Part shown: piece by piece, positions 8,676-17,265 of the stretch | How the letters are laid out: each line of letters opens with the position of its first letter | Position numbering within the stretch: position 1 is the first letter of the stretch | Source of the DNA: a virus | IMG/VR virus record: IMGVR_UViG_3300047667_000461 | Span: 1 to 25,801 of that record | Length of the DNA: 25,801 nt | Reading direction: 5' to 3' (one strand) | The notes under the pieces: model-generated | Told to the model about the DNA's origin: nothing | The model's input: only the letters and a program-made list of their open reading frames with translations | Databases searched by the model: none | Made by a program: the position numbers and the translations under genes

Positions 8676-8716
8676 GTAATAGTTACCCTCGTAAAAACTA
8701 CGGGGGTAATTGTTAC
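8676..8716 (+). terminator. Rho-independent terminator after the capsid gene
   Basis: Bases 8676-8693 pair with 8699-8716 to form an 18-bp stem with three G-U wobbles and a 5-base AAAAC loop. The core is TTACCCTCGTA against TACGGGGGTAA. A T-rich run (tcttattttt) follows at once. It begins 8 nt after the capsid stop. This is the strongest intergenic hairpin in the window. It would end or reduce transcription after the capsid gene, so capsid mRNA could exceed that of the neck and tail genes. Confidence 0.85.
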
Positions 8717-8719
8717 TCT

Positions 8720-8749
8720 TATTTTTACTAATTTTTATTATATTATATC
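8720..8749 (+). promoter_or_regulatory. AT-only leader, possible promoter for the neck/tail genes
   Basis: Between the terminator and the next ATG lie about 30 nt of almost pure A and T, including ctaatttttattatattatat. If the preceding terminator is efficient, downstream genes need either readthrough or a promoter here. A similar AT tract stands before the scaffold gene (5903-5933) and the 537-residue tail gene (15603-15632), each with a TAATTAAT or TAAT-T-TTAT element. No sigma-type -35/-10 pair or Bacteroidota TAnnTTTG box is clear, so this is a weak call. Confidence 0.25.
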
Positions 8750-9523
8750 ATGTCAAAAACAAAAGAAACAATACCTCATCCAGAAGATGGATGGGAAGTA
8801 AAAGATAGAACATATTTTTTATTAGGTGATAGAGAACCTTTAACGTTTACGTTAAAATCAAGACACACGGAAAAATACCCGTTGTTATATTTTGATCCAG
8901 TAAAAAAAGAACAAAGAGCTATTCGATACGCAACAAATCAAGCGTCACCATTTCAAGATGCTCAAAAAGGTGAAGCTACATTAAAGCATATCATATTTAA
9001 AGATGGCACTTTAATTGTTCCAAGAGAACACCAAAGCTTACAAAAGCTTTTATCATTATATCACCCTGACAGAAACAAAAGATTTGCTGAATTACAACCT
9101 CAAGCTATAGCTCAAGATGAGTTAATTAGTTTAGAGTTGGAAATTTTAGCTTTGACTGCGGCAAGAGATATGCAAGTAGAACAATCAGAAGCTATACTAA
9201 GAGTAGAAATGGGAAGTAGTGTTGGTGAATTATCTTCTAAAGAATTAAGAAGAGATTTATTAATGTTTGCTAAAAGAAACCCTAAGCTATTTATTGAATT
9301 AGCTAAAGATGAAAACGTTATGTTAAGAAACTTTGGTATAAAAGCAGCTGAACAAGGAATAATAAGTATATCACAAGATCAAAGAACGTTCCAGTTTGGT
9401 AAAAACAAACGTAAACTATTTACAATACCATTTGATGAAAACCCATATTCAGCATTAGCTGCTTGGTTTAAAACAGATGAAGGAGTAGAAGTTTATAAGA
9501 CTATAGAGAAAAAACTCTACTAA
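8750..9523 (+). CDS. Conserved phage structural-module protein, function unknown
   Basis: A 257-residue soluble protein. The N-terminal half is beta-rich with DGWEVKDRTYFLLG near residue 13, SRHTEKYPLLYFD near 38 and RYATNQ near 59, then a FLSLYHPD-like segment (LLSLYHPDRNKRF). The C-terminal half is helical, with a very regular SSKELRRDLLMFAKRNPKLFIELAKDE stretch. It ends in a conserved-looking PFDENPYSALAAWFKTDEGVEVYK segment. I recognise this protein type from marine phage genomes, always just downstream of the capsid gene, but know of no assigned function. A head-completion, decoration or neck role is inferred from position only. It is the first gene after the terminator and has no Shine-Dalgarno site. 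Confidence 0.8.
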   Translation: MSKTKETIPHPEDGWEVKDRTYFLLGDREPLTFTLKSRHTEKYPLLYFDPVKKEQRAIRYATNQASPFQDAQKGEATLKHIIFKDGTLIVPREHQSLQKLLSLYHPDRNKRFAELQPQAIAQDELISLELEILALTAARDMQVEQSEAILRVEMGSSVGELSSKELRRDLLMFAKRNPKLFIELAKDENVMLRNFGIKAAEQGIISISQDQRTFQFGKNKRKLFTIPFDENPYSALAAWFKTDEGVEVYKTIEKKLY

Positions 9524-9535
9524 ACATGTAATACT

Positions 9536-9567
9536 AATATAGGGCTCGTTCACTCGGGCCCAATATT
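9536..9567 (+). other. Intergenic RNA hairpin without a U-tract
   Basis: AATAT at 9536-9540 pairs with ATATT at 9563-9567. Inside it, GGGCTCG at 9542-9548 pairs with CGGGCCC at 9555-9561 (one G-U wobble), leaving an A-A mismatch and a 6-base loop. It lies 12 nt after the preceding stop and 17 nt before the next ATG. The sequence after it is attataataaaaatactcca, with no T-run, so it is a poor rho-independent terminator on this strand. It may be an RNA processing or stabilising hairpin, or a translation control element for the ring-protein gene. Confidence 0.6.
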
Positions 9568-9584
9568 ATAATAAAAATACTCCA

Positions 9585-10277
9585 ATGGCAATAAACGTAA
9601 ACGCTGTATATAAAACAGTCTTATTAATACTTAACCAACAACAGAGAGGATATATGACTCCTGACGAGTTCAACAAAGTTGCGACTCAGGTTCAGTTAAA
9701 TATATTTGAAAGGTATGAAGATGACCTTAATCAAATGTATCGTGTGCCACAAAATGATACTGAATACGCTAATCGCGTTAAAAATATTGAAGAAAATTTA
9801 CAATTCTTCCAAAGAACAGGTGCTACAGCTTACGTAGGACCTCACTTTACTTTAACACCTACAGACATATATAGACTAGGATCTGTAATGTATCAAAGTG
9901 CTGAGCTAACTCAATATGCTCAAAGAAACGAATTATTACAAATTCTAAAATCTCCTTTAACACAGCCAACAAATAGTTTCCCTATATATTTATATGAGAA
10001 TAATTTACTATATGTATATCCAAATACTATACAGTCTAGTATAACTGTGTCTTACCTGAAAACACCTGCAGATGTTGTATGGGGTTATTCAGTTGGTGCA
10101 TTAGGACAATTCCAATACGCAGCTGGAACTTCAATAAATTTTGAATTAAATATTTCAGAGCAAACAAATGTTATAACTAGAGTGTTAGCTTATGCTGGGG
10201 TTATAATAAATGATCCTACTATAATACAAGTGGCTCAAGGAGAAATACAACAAGAAGAACAAAACTCAAAAATATAA
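9585..10277 (+). CDS. Probable ring/neck (head-tail connector) protein
   Basis: A 230-residue protein. The N-terminal 45 residues are helical with a GYMTPDEFNKVATQVQ segment (residues 22-37) followed by LNIFERY, a pattern I recognise from a conserved structural protein of crAss-like phages. In the crAss001 virion structure, several small ring proteins form the neck under the portal, and this gene sits in the corresponding place. The middle region is strand-rich with PIYLYENNLLYVYPNT, and the C-terminal third has a helix (VITRVLAYAGVII) and a Gln/Glu-rich tail. It ends 3 nt before the next gene, so both are probably coupled. There are no catalytic or membrane features. The exact ring identity is not decided by sequence reading alone. 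Confidence 0.7.
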   Translation: MAINVNAVYKTVLLILNQQQRGYMTPDEFNKVATQVQLNIFERYEDDLNQMYRVPQNDTEYANRVKNIEENLQFFQRTGATAYVGPHFTLTPTDIYRLGSVMYQSAELTQYAQRNELLQILKSPLTQPTNSFPIYLYENNLLYVYPNTIQSSITVSYLKTPADVVWGYSVGALGQFQYAAGTSINFELNISEQTNVITRVLAYAGVIINDPTIIQVAQGEIQQEEQNSKI

Positions 10278-10280
10278 CAA

Positions 10281-11492
10281 ATGGCAAGACCTGATGGAGG
10301 ATTAATCCAAGAAACAAATCTACAATATTACGCGGGCGCGCAGATTATATATACTTCAGTTAACGGAACTACTGCTTATACGTTTACTTTTAATACTATA
10401 TTAAACTTAGGTAGCGCTACAAGTTTCGCACCAACAGACCCTGCTTTTGGTTTAAATAATTTTAGAATATATACAAGTCCTAATGGATTAGCTAATTGGA
10501 CAGAATACATAACAACATACACGTTAGTAAATGGACCTACAGGTAGTGTAATAAATTTAGCAGCTCAAAATATTGGTACGTATGTAAAAGTACAATTAAA
10601 AAGTGATGCTGTAGCAAACAATTACGGAGGTTACCAATACACTAGTTTAAACGATATAGTTAATAATTTTATTGTAGGTTACGTTGGCCAAGATAAATTA
10701 ATACCAAGAGTTAATAGAACTGATGTAATATTTCATGCTAAGCGTGGATTACAAGAGTTTAGTTTTGATACGTTAAAAAGTATTAAATCACAAGAGTTAA
10801 GTGTACCACCTAGTTTAGGAGTTACTATACCACAAGATTACGTCAACTACGTTAAGTTATCATGGATAGATGGATCAGGTGTTAAACACACTATATATCC
10901 TACGCAACTAACTAGCAGTCCTTCTAACGCGCCTATTCAAGATCAAGCTGGTAACATAATACAAGATAACTTTTCTGAAAATATAGATGGAACATCAATA
11001 ACAAACGAAAGATGGAGAGGTAATAACACGTCTAATATAACTGGTTTAGGCTTTGCAACTTCTAATGCTCCAGAGGTTTGGATGTATGATTGGTGGGGTG
11101 AAAACGCTTGGGGAGCTGGAGGTTACTACGGTCAAAGATACGGTGGAGATCCAGTTAACATGCAAATGAACGGATGGTTTAATATAGATGAAGCACAGGG
11201 AACATTTAATTTTTCTAGTGACTTAGCTGGTAAATTAATAATATTAGAATATATATCTGATGGACTTGCTTATGACTTAGATTCTAAAGTCCCTAAGATG
11301 GCTGAAGAAGCAATGTACCAACATTTACTATATAGTATATTGTCTACAAGAAGAGATACAGTTTCTATCGCTCCACAATATAAACAACAAAGATACGCTG
11401 CTTTGCGTAATGCTAAAATAAGATTATCTAATATCAAGCTAGATGAAATCGTTCAGGTAATGAGAGGTAAATCTAAATGGATAAAATCATAA
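10281..11492 (+). CDS. Probable tail-tube/neck protein of crAss-like type
   Basis: A 403-residue protein. Residues 15-120 form a beta-rich N-terminal domain. Residues 151-162 (FHAKRGLQEFSF) and 183-195 (IPQDYVNYVKLSW) are the parts I recognise from a conserved structural gene of crAss-like and related phages, sometimes annotated as P22 gp4-like or tail tubular. A Gly/Trp/Tyr-rich region near 265-300 (WWGENAWGAGGYYGQRYGG) follows. A helical C-terminus includes LLYSILSTRRDTVSIAPQYKQQRYAALRNAKIRLS and ends in a basic KSKWIKS. The role suggested is joining portal or ring to the tail. The start is 3 nt after the preceding stop and the next gene starts 3 nt after this one ends, so the three genes form a translational series. 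Confidence 0.65.
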   Translation: MARPDGGLIQETNLQYYAGAQIIYTSVNGTTAYTFTFNTILNLGSATSFAPTDPAFGLNNFRIYTSPNGLANWTEYITTYTLVNGPTGSVINLAAQNIGTYVKVQLKSDAVANNYGGYQYTSLNDIVNNFIVGYVGQDKLIPRVNRTDVIFHAKRGLQEFSFDTLKSIKSQELSVPPSLGVTIPQDYVNYVKLSWIDGSGVKHTIYPTQLTSSPSNAPIQDQAGNIIQDNFSENIDGTSITNERWRGNNTSNITGLGFATSNAPEVWMYDWWGENAWGAGGYYGQRYGGDPVNMQMNGWFNIDEAQGTFNFSSDLAGKLIILEYISDGLAYDLDSKVPKMAEEAMYQHLLYSILSTRRDTVSIAPQYKQQRYAALRNAKIRLSNIKLDEIVQVMRGKSKWIKS

Positions 11493-11495
11493 TAA

Positions 11496-14400
11496 ATGGC
11501 TGAAATCAAAAACACTTTTCTAAAGCAGAGAATGAATCAAGACATTGACTCTCGTATATTACCTAACGGTGAGTATAGAGAAGCTATAAACTTAATGATT
11601 AGTAGATCAGAAGGATCAACTGTTGGTGAGTTTGAAAACGCTCTTGGTAATAGCTCTATACGTAGTTTAAACACTAGTAACTCTGTTATAATTGGTCATT
11701 ATGTAAACGAAACTACTAATAAAGTTTATTTATTTGCTAGTGACTATGATAATGCAAATGGTGTTAGGTCTACTAGTGCCAATAACTTTATATATGAGTT
11801 GACGCTAGAAGGTTCTTTTAATTTAATAACTTTGGTTACCGGTAATTTTTTAAACTTTAATAAATCTTTTCCTGTAATTGGAGTTAATCTAGTTGAAGAA
11901 TTATTATTTTTTACAGACAATTTAAACCAACCTAGAAAAATAAATATATCTTTAGCCAACCCAACACAGTTAGCTACACCTATTCATTACGTAAATGAAG
12001 ACCAAATATCAGTAGCTAAATACGCCCCTTGTGACCCAATTGTTACAATGCAAAGAGTTAAGTTTGCTATAACAGGAACAGCTGCTTCTGATGACACTAC
12101 TATTAGCATTAATGATTCAGCTGGTATAAAAATAGGAGATTTTATATCTCCATATGACACTATAAGTCCTTCTACTTTTCCAACGCCATTGTCTCAATGG
12201 AACAAAGCTAATTATGTTGTAGATGTACCTGCTGATGGAGTTTCTTTAGTTTTATCAAAACCTATGACGGCTCCTAATAGTTTTGATTTAATAGCGCAAA
12301 GATCTACAATGACCAATAAAACATCATTGTTTAATTCTAATGGTCTTGCGGCATCAGCTACGGTAGCCGGTAATAGTACTGGTGGAGCGGCAGGTTCTTT
12401 AAGTGCTACTTATCAATTCAGCGTGGACGCTACAAACTTTTCACCAAATGTAATACCTAGAATAGGCGACATAGTAACTGGTACTGGCGTATCTGCTAAC
12501 ACAACAATATTAACTACCTCAGCTTCTTACGGAGCAACTACCACGGTATGGACAGTTACTTTATCCAAAATAACAGCTATAGCTGATGGAACTGGTAATG
12601 CTATTAACGTAGCTGTTAACCAAAATTATGACGCTAGTTGGCAAGGTGACGCTGCTTTCTTAGAAGATAAATTTGTTAGATTTAGTTATAGATTTAAATT
12701 TGAAGATAATGAGTATTCTTTAATGGCTCCTTTTTCTCAACCAATGTTTATACCTAAGCAATACAGTGAGTTTGGCGCAGGCCAAAATCCAGACTTTGTT
12801 GATATGGACAATGCCTATAAATCAACTATACTTAATTGGTTTGAAAACAGTGTAGACAATATAGTTCTAAGAACTCCAATGCCTTTTAGCACTCCGGCTT
12901 TAATGACGTCAGAACTTTTAGCTATTGAAGTAGATTTATTATACAAAGAATCTGACGCGTTAGCGGTTAAAGTTTTAGATACTGTTAGGTTTTCTGATTT
13001 ACAAAGTAGTGCTTTTGATGAAATAATATATTCTGATCCTATTCACGGAGAAGTTGTTACGCAAGATTTTTATGATTACAACTACGCTTCTAGTAAACCA
13101 TATAAAACATTACCAACAAGTCAAACAACTAGAGTTTATGATAAAGTTCCTATAAAAGCTTTAGCACAAGAACTTATAGGCAATAGAGTAGTGTATGGTA
13201 ATTATGTAGACAAACATAGTAGCCCTGATTCAATACAATTTAGTGCTTTGATTAGTGACAAAAGACCTTATAATGATAACTTTATACAATATCCTTATCA
13301 TAATTTAAAACAAAGTAGAACCTATCAAGTTGGCTTTGTGTTATCAGATAGATACGGAAGACAGTCAGATGTTATATTATCTTCTTATGACAATGTTGAC
13401 GGGGTAAACGGATCAACTGTTTTTGCTCCTTATAATAGTATTACAGAACAAATAAATAATCCTATAATAGATTGGTTAGGAACTTCACTTAATGTAAGGG
13501 TAGATTCAGCAATAGGCCAAGCTACAACTGGTGGACAACCTGGAATATGGAATGCTACAACAAATCCTTTAGGATGGTACTCATACAAGGTAGTTGTTAA
13601 GCAACAAGAGCAAGAGTATTACAATGTTTACTTACCTGGTTTTGTAAATGGTTTACCTATAGTAGGAACTGATGAAGAAAATAAATCTTCTTTTTCTGTA
13701 TTACTAAGTGATAACATAAACAAAGTACCTAGAAATTTAAATGAAGTTGGGCCAACAGACACAGAATATAGTAGTAGTGAGCTTTTATATATTAGAGTAA
13801 ATAACCCCAATATAAACGCGAAGTCAGGTAGACCGTATGGTTACCCATTAAAAACAACACCTTGGAATCAGCAATATTATCCAGGTTTTTTTAACCAAGA
13901 AGTATTGTCTATAGCTACTATTAAAGACATGGAAATATCAGGAATACCTTTTAAGCCAAACGCACCTGAAGGTGATTATGGTCAAGTTGGTAGTCTTTTT
14001 GATAATGCCACAGGTGAAACAACACCAGTAAGTATTGGATCTATTCCGTGGGGAGTATCTCCTAAGTTACAACCTTTTTACAACTCTGATTTAAATCCTT
14101 TTGCAATTAAAATAGATACAACGGCTAACGGTAAAGTTGCTTTAGTAGCTACAGCGCCTATTGTACCAGGTGGAGTGGGTGCAGATACTAATGCTGAAGA
14201 TGGAACTTCTGCTACCCCTGGAATTATTACAATGCAACCTTTCTTAAGTGTTGCAGAAACAAAACCTGTGTATTCTTTATTGGAAATATTCTGGGAAACT
14301 TCTTTGCAGGGAAAGATAAACACTTTAAACAATTTAATAGATGCTCAATACGCTGGTATAACAACAATGAGTAGTACTGCTGCTGCATTTTTAGAAAGTG

Positions 14401-15602
14401 ATACTACTGCAACTCAAATTGGTAATTCACTTACTTTTGCGACAGGTGGTGGCACAACGGTAACAGACGCGAGTCTAATAACAGTAACTTTATTGTCTGC
14501 TTTTAGACAAAGTGATGTTAACCAGACTACCGATGTAAAGACTAATTTTGATTTAGCTTTAAAAACTGGTCAAGCTCTAGCTGTCTATGATTTAGACACT
14601 GCGACAACTTTTTTCTATAGCACTACTTCACAGTTAGCTTTATCTACAGATGTTTACGACATAACAGTACAAACAGTATACGACGACGGTAGTGGTAACG
14701 CAGGTTTTCCGTTTACTGATACACATAGTTACGTGGCAACACTTGACAATGTGGCTCCTTCGTTTACAACAAACCCTATGAATCCTAGCGGTATAACAAT
14801 TGCTAGCACAACCATAAAGCAATACGCTGCCGTAAATGGAACTGCTACCGCGGCTAATGAAACAGATCAATTAGTATTTTCTTTAGGATCTGGTAACCCA
14901 TCTTCAGTAACTAGTCAATTTGCAATGAGTTCTTCTGGACTACTAACAACAAACAGCGCTTTAACTGAAGGCGATACTTGGTCAATTATAATCACAGTAA
15001 CAGATGTAGATGGTAATGGAATTTCTACTAACGCAACTATAACGTTTACCGTAGGCGTGCAACACGTGCCGCAAGCTATATGTAACAACAATCAGCTTAG
15101 CGCTGTAGCTACTTGTACACAAAGCTACGAAGTTTTCTTTGGTGTTAGCTCTACAACAACATCAACAGGTACTTACGGAACAGTAGGCGGCGTGTTTTAT
15201 CCAGGAAACTCTATACAGTTTTACAACGTAAGAGCTAATTTTTCAAACGCAACAACCGGAGCTTTAACACAAGGTGTTATGGCTTTAACACCATTACTAA
15301 CCTCTATTGGTGGTAGTGGTGGTGGTGATTTATCAGTTTACTACACTGTTCAATATAGAGCAAACGCCCAAGCTAACTGGACACAAGCTGTTGACACTGG
15401 TGGTAACAGCATATCGTCAAGACAAATAACAGCTTCAACTGGTTTTCCAGGAACAGAGACTTTAAACTTTTCTATACCAGGAGAATACAGAGCATTCTCA
15501 ACTAATGTAACAGGTGAAGGTTGTACTGGAAACACAGGAGGTTTAAAGTTTAACTTTACCGACGCGACATATAGTGGGTCATGTAACCTAGGACCACTGT
15601 AA
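11496..15602 (+). CDS. Large tail 'stabilization'/muzzle-type protein, N-terminal part
   Basis: A 1368-residue protein. The N-terminus (FLKQRMNQDIDSRILPNGEY, then ISRSEGSTVGEFENALGN) and the VEELLFFTDNLNQPRKIN segment near residue 133 resemble the N-terminus of the protein annotated 'stabilization protein' in crAss-like phages, probably equivalent to the large tail-end component. Two beta-rich modules interrupt the conserved part, at about residues 190-265 and 286-375. Residues 385-830 resume the conserved body with KFVRFSYRFKFEDNEYSLMAPFSQP. Residues 940-1080 are Thr/Ala-rich. Residues 1082-1187 look cadherin-like (SSGLLTTNSALTEGDTWSI, then VTVTDVDGNG-type strands), and the final 180 residues contain several Cys. 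The gene is 30 nt before its probable partner. Tail and host-contact role is inferred. Confidence 0.7.
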   Translation: MAEIKNTFLKQRMNQDIDSRILPNGEYREAINLMISRSEGSTVGEFENALGNSSIRSLNTSNSVIIGHYVNETTNKVYLFASDYDNANGVRSTSANNFIYELTLEGSFNLITLVTGNFLNFNKSFPVIGVNLVEELLFFTDNLNQPRKINISLANPTQLATPIHYVNEDQISVAKYAPCDPIVTMQRVKFAITGTAASDDTTISINDSAGIKIGDFISPYDTISPSTFPTPLSQWNKANYVVDVPADGVSLVLSKPMTAPNSFDLIAQRSTMTNKTSLFNSNGLAASATVAGNSTGGAAGSLSATYQFSVDATNFSPNVIPRIGDIVTGTGVSANTTILTTSASYGATTTVWTVTLSKITAIADGTGNAINVAVNQNYDASWQGDAAFLEDKFVRFSYRFKFEDNEYSLMAPFSQPMFIPKQYSEFGAGQNPDFVDMDNAYKSTILNWFENSVDNIVLRTPMPFSTPALMTSELLAIEVDLLYKESDALAVKVLDTVRFSDLQSSAFDEIIYSDPIHGEVVTQDFYDYNYASSKPYKTLPTSQTTRVYDKVPIKALAQELIGNRVVYGNYVDKHSSPDSIQFSALISDKRPYNDNFIQYPYHNLKQSRTYQVGFVLSDRYGRQSDVILSSYDNVDGVNGSTVFAPYNSITEQINNPIIDWLGTSLNVRVDSAIGQATTGGQPGIWNATTNPLGWYSYKVVVKQQEQEYYNVYLPGFVNGLPIVGTDEENKSSFSVLLSDNINKVPRNLNEVGPTDTEYSSSELLYIRVNNPNINAKSGRPYGYPLKTTPWNQQYYPGFFNQEVLSIATIKDMEISGIPFKPNAPEGDYGQVGSLFDNATGETTPVSIGSIPWGVSPKLQPFYNSDLNPFAIKIDTTANGKVALVATAPIVPGGVGADTNAEDGTSATPGIITMQPFLSVAETKPVYSLLEIFWETSLQGKINTLNNLIDAQYAGITTMSSTAAAFLESDTTATQIGNSLTFATGGGTTVTDASLITVTLLSAFRQSDVNQTTDVKTNFDLALKTGQALAVYDLDTATTFFYSTTSQLALSTDVYDITVQTVYDDGSGNAGFPFTDTHSYVATLDNVAPSFTTNPMNPSGITIASTTIKQYAAVNGTATAANETDQLVFSLGSGNPSSVTSQFAMSSSGLLTTNSALTEGDTWSIIITVTDVDGNGISTNATITFTVGVQHVPQAICNNNQLSAVATCTQSYEVFFGVSSTTTSTGTYGTVGGVFYPGNSIQFYNVRANFSNATTGALTQGVMALTPLLTSIGGSGGGDLSVYYTVQYRANAQANWTQAVDTGGNSISSRQITASTGFPGTETLNFSIPGEYRAFSTNVTGEGCTGNTGGLKFNFTDATYSGSCNLGPL

Positions 15603-15632
15603 TAATCAACAAAAACAAGTAATTAATATAAT
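15603..15632 (+). promoter_or_regulatory. AT-rich leader before the second tail gene
   Basis: The 30 nt between the two tail genes read taatcaacaaaaacaagtaattaatataat with no Shine-Dalgarno sequence and no hairpin. The element taattaatataat just before the ATG resembles the AT tract before the scaffold gene at 5903-5933. It may be a leader that aids initiation in a Bacteroidota-type host or a phage promoter. No function is shown. Confidence 0.2.
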
Positions 15633-17246
15633 ATGCCACTAACACTAGAAGTTTCTTATTTTAACTCATATTACGTGAAGAGACTAGCGGATGTTCCTTA
15701 CATACCTGATGTAGGAGCGGAAAGAAATGCTGTGACTACAGGTTCAGTTCCCGCTGGAAGTAATGCTACGTTTGGTGGTACTGGAATTGGTACCCCGGTT
15801 GTTGGTATGGCTATTAATGGAGCCGGTGTTGTTGGTGAGACAAAAATAGTTACAGTAAATCAAAACCAAACTATAATAACGTTCGATAAAGACGTGACCT
15901 TTACCGCTACTAATTATACGTTTACTTATGCGTGGGTTGGGCCTCAAGTATCTAATCCAGATGAGGATTGGTACATAGAAGAATCACGCATTAGAGGAGG
16001 TTATAATAACACCTCCACTGATTATGGTGTAAAAGCATATATAGTTGAAGAACAAGATTCTCAGGCGCGTAGAGGTAACTCTCTTATATACTCTGGTATA
16101 TTCAACTCAAGAACAGGTATAAACCAAACTAATCAATTTAGTGTAGCAGACGAAATAACTAGAAGTGTAGATCCAATAAGTGGATCAATACAAAAGTTGT
16201 TTGCTGAAGACACTAACTTGCTTATATTTCAAGAGCGTAAAGTTAATAACGCATTGATAGATAAAGACGCTATATTCACAGCAGAAGGTTCTGCAATAAC
16301 CACGTCAGGTAGATTAGTAATAGGACAAATAACTCCTATAGCTGGTAACTGGGGAATAAGTAAAGATCCTTTATCGTTTGCCGTATATGGTTATCAAAAA
16401 TACTTTGTTGATAGAAACAGAAACGCTGTGTTAAGATTAGCAGGTGGACAAATAGCAGAAATATCTGGTATGGGGATGGTTGATTTTTTTAGAGATACTT
16501 TATCAGCTGTTACAAGTACTGGTGTTATATTAGGTGCTTATGATAATCATAATCAAAATTATGTTTTATCTATACAACCTAATAATAGATACGAAATAGA
16601 CGGAACAAGTTTTAAAACTTTAACCTTTGACGAAAGATCACAAGGTTGGACTAGTTTTTTTACATACAAACCAGATGCTATATTTAGTTCACAAGGTAGT
16701 TTTTACTCTGCAAAAGACAAAGGAAATAATAGTAGAATATTTAAGCATTATACTAATCAAACTAGAAATAGTTTTTACGGATCAACAAGTAGCTCCTCTG
16801 TTCAGTTTGTATTTAATCCATCACCTAGTAATATAAAAACATTTCAAACAATAAACTACGAAGGAACTAATGGCTGGGAAGTAACAGCGTTTCTTTCTGA
16901 TGAAACAGGGTTTGATGCAGTTGCTGGTAATTGGATTAATCATGTAGATACAATTGTAGAAGGAGCAGGAGCAAACCAATATAGAAAAATATATAGCTAC
17001 GACGAAGGAGCTTATACAGAAGATAATATCCAGTACAGAGCTGGATTTGATAGAAAACAAAATAAATATATGGCAGTTATACCAAACAATACTCAAACAC
17101 CTATTCCTGGAGAAGTGGTATTTGGTAATCAAACATCAGGTATAAAAGCTTATTACGCAACAGTCACTATGAAAACAGATGCAACTACTGATCCTAATGG
17201 ATTAAAAGAATTGTTTGCTGTCAGTAGTACGTTTGCGCCAAGATAA
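15633..17246 (+). CDS. Tail 'stabilization'/muzzle-type protein, C-terminal part
   Basis: A 537-residue protein. Residues 1-16 (PLTLEVSYFNSYYVKR) lead into a beta module at about 33-105, with VGMAING and ITFDKDVTFTA. From residue 114 the conserved body begins: YIEESRIRGGYNNT, then SNALIYSGIFNSR-like and GSIQKLFAEDTNLLIFQE. Next come WGISKDPLSFAVYGYQKYFVDRNRNAVLRL, then FFRDTL, FDERSQGWTSFF and FKHY. This is a clear match in pattern to the second half of crAss-like tail 'stabilization' proteins, built of propeller-like repeated strands. In several relatives I recall this region joined to the sequence that here forms the preceding 1368-residue gene. The two genes probably form one tail-end structure. 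It is followed by an A/T-only leader and the internal-protein genes. Confidence 0.72.
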   Translation: MPLTLEVSYFNSYYVKRLADVPYIPDVGAERNAVTTGSVPAGSNATFGGTGIGTPVVGMAINGAGVVGETKIVTVNQNQTIITFDKDVTFTATNYTFTYAWVGPQVSNPDEDWYIEESRIRGGYNNTSTDYGVKAYIVEEQDSQARRGNSLIYSGIFNSRTGINQTNQFSVADEITRSVDPISGSIQKLFAEDTNLLIFQERKVNNALIDKDAIFTAEGSAITTSGRLVIGQITPIAGNWGISKDPLSFAVYGYQKYFVDRNRNAVLRLAGGQIAEISGMGMVDFFRDTLSAVTSTGVILGAYDNHNQNYVLSIQPNNRYEIDGTSFKTLTFDERSQGWTSFFTYKPDAIFSSQGSFYSAKDKGNNSRIFKHYTNQTRNSFYGSTSSSSVQFVFNPSPSNIKTFQTINYEGTNGWEVTAFLSDETGFDAVAGNWINHVDTIVEGAGANQYRKIYSYDEGAYTEDNIQYRAGFDRKQNKYMAVIPNNTQTPIPGEVVFGNQTSGIKAYYATVTMKTDATTDPNGLKELFAVSSTFAPR

Positions 17247-17265
17247 TAAATTAAAATAAATAAAT

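Noticed and set aside
16821-17132. 103-residue open frame on the - strand
   Set aside because: It is antisense to the 537-residue tail gene, with a Cys/Ile/Phe-rich product typical of antisense AT-rich sequence.
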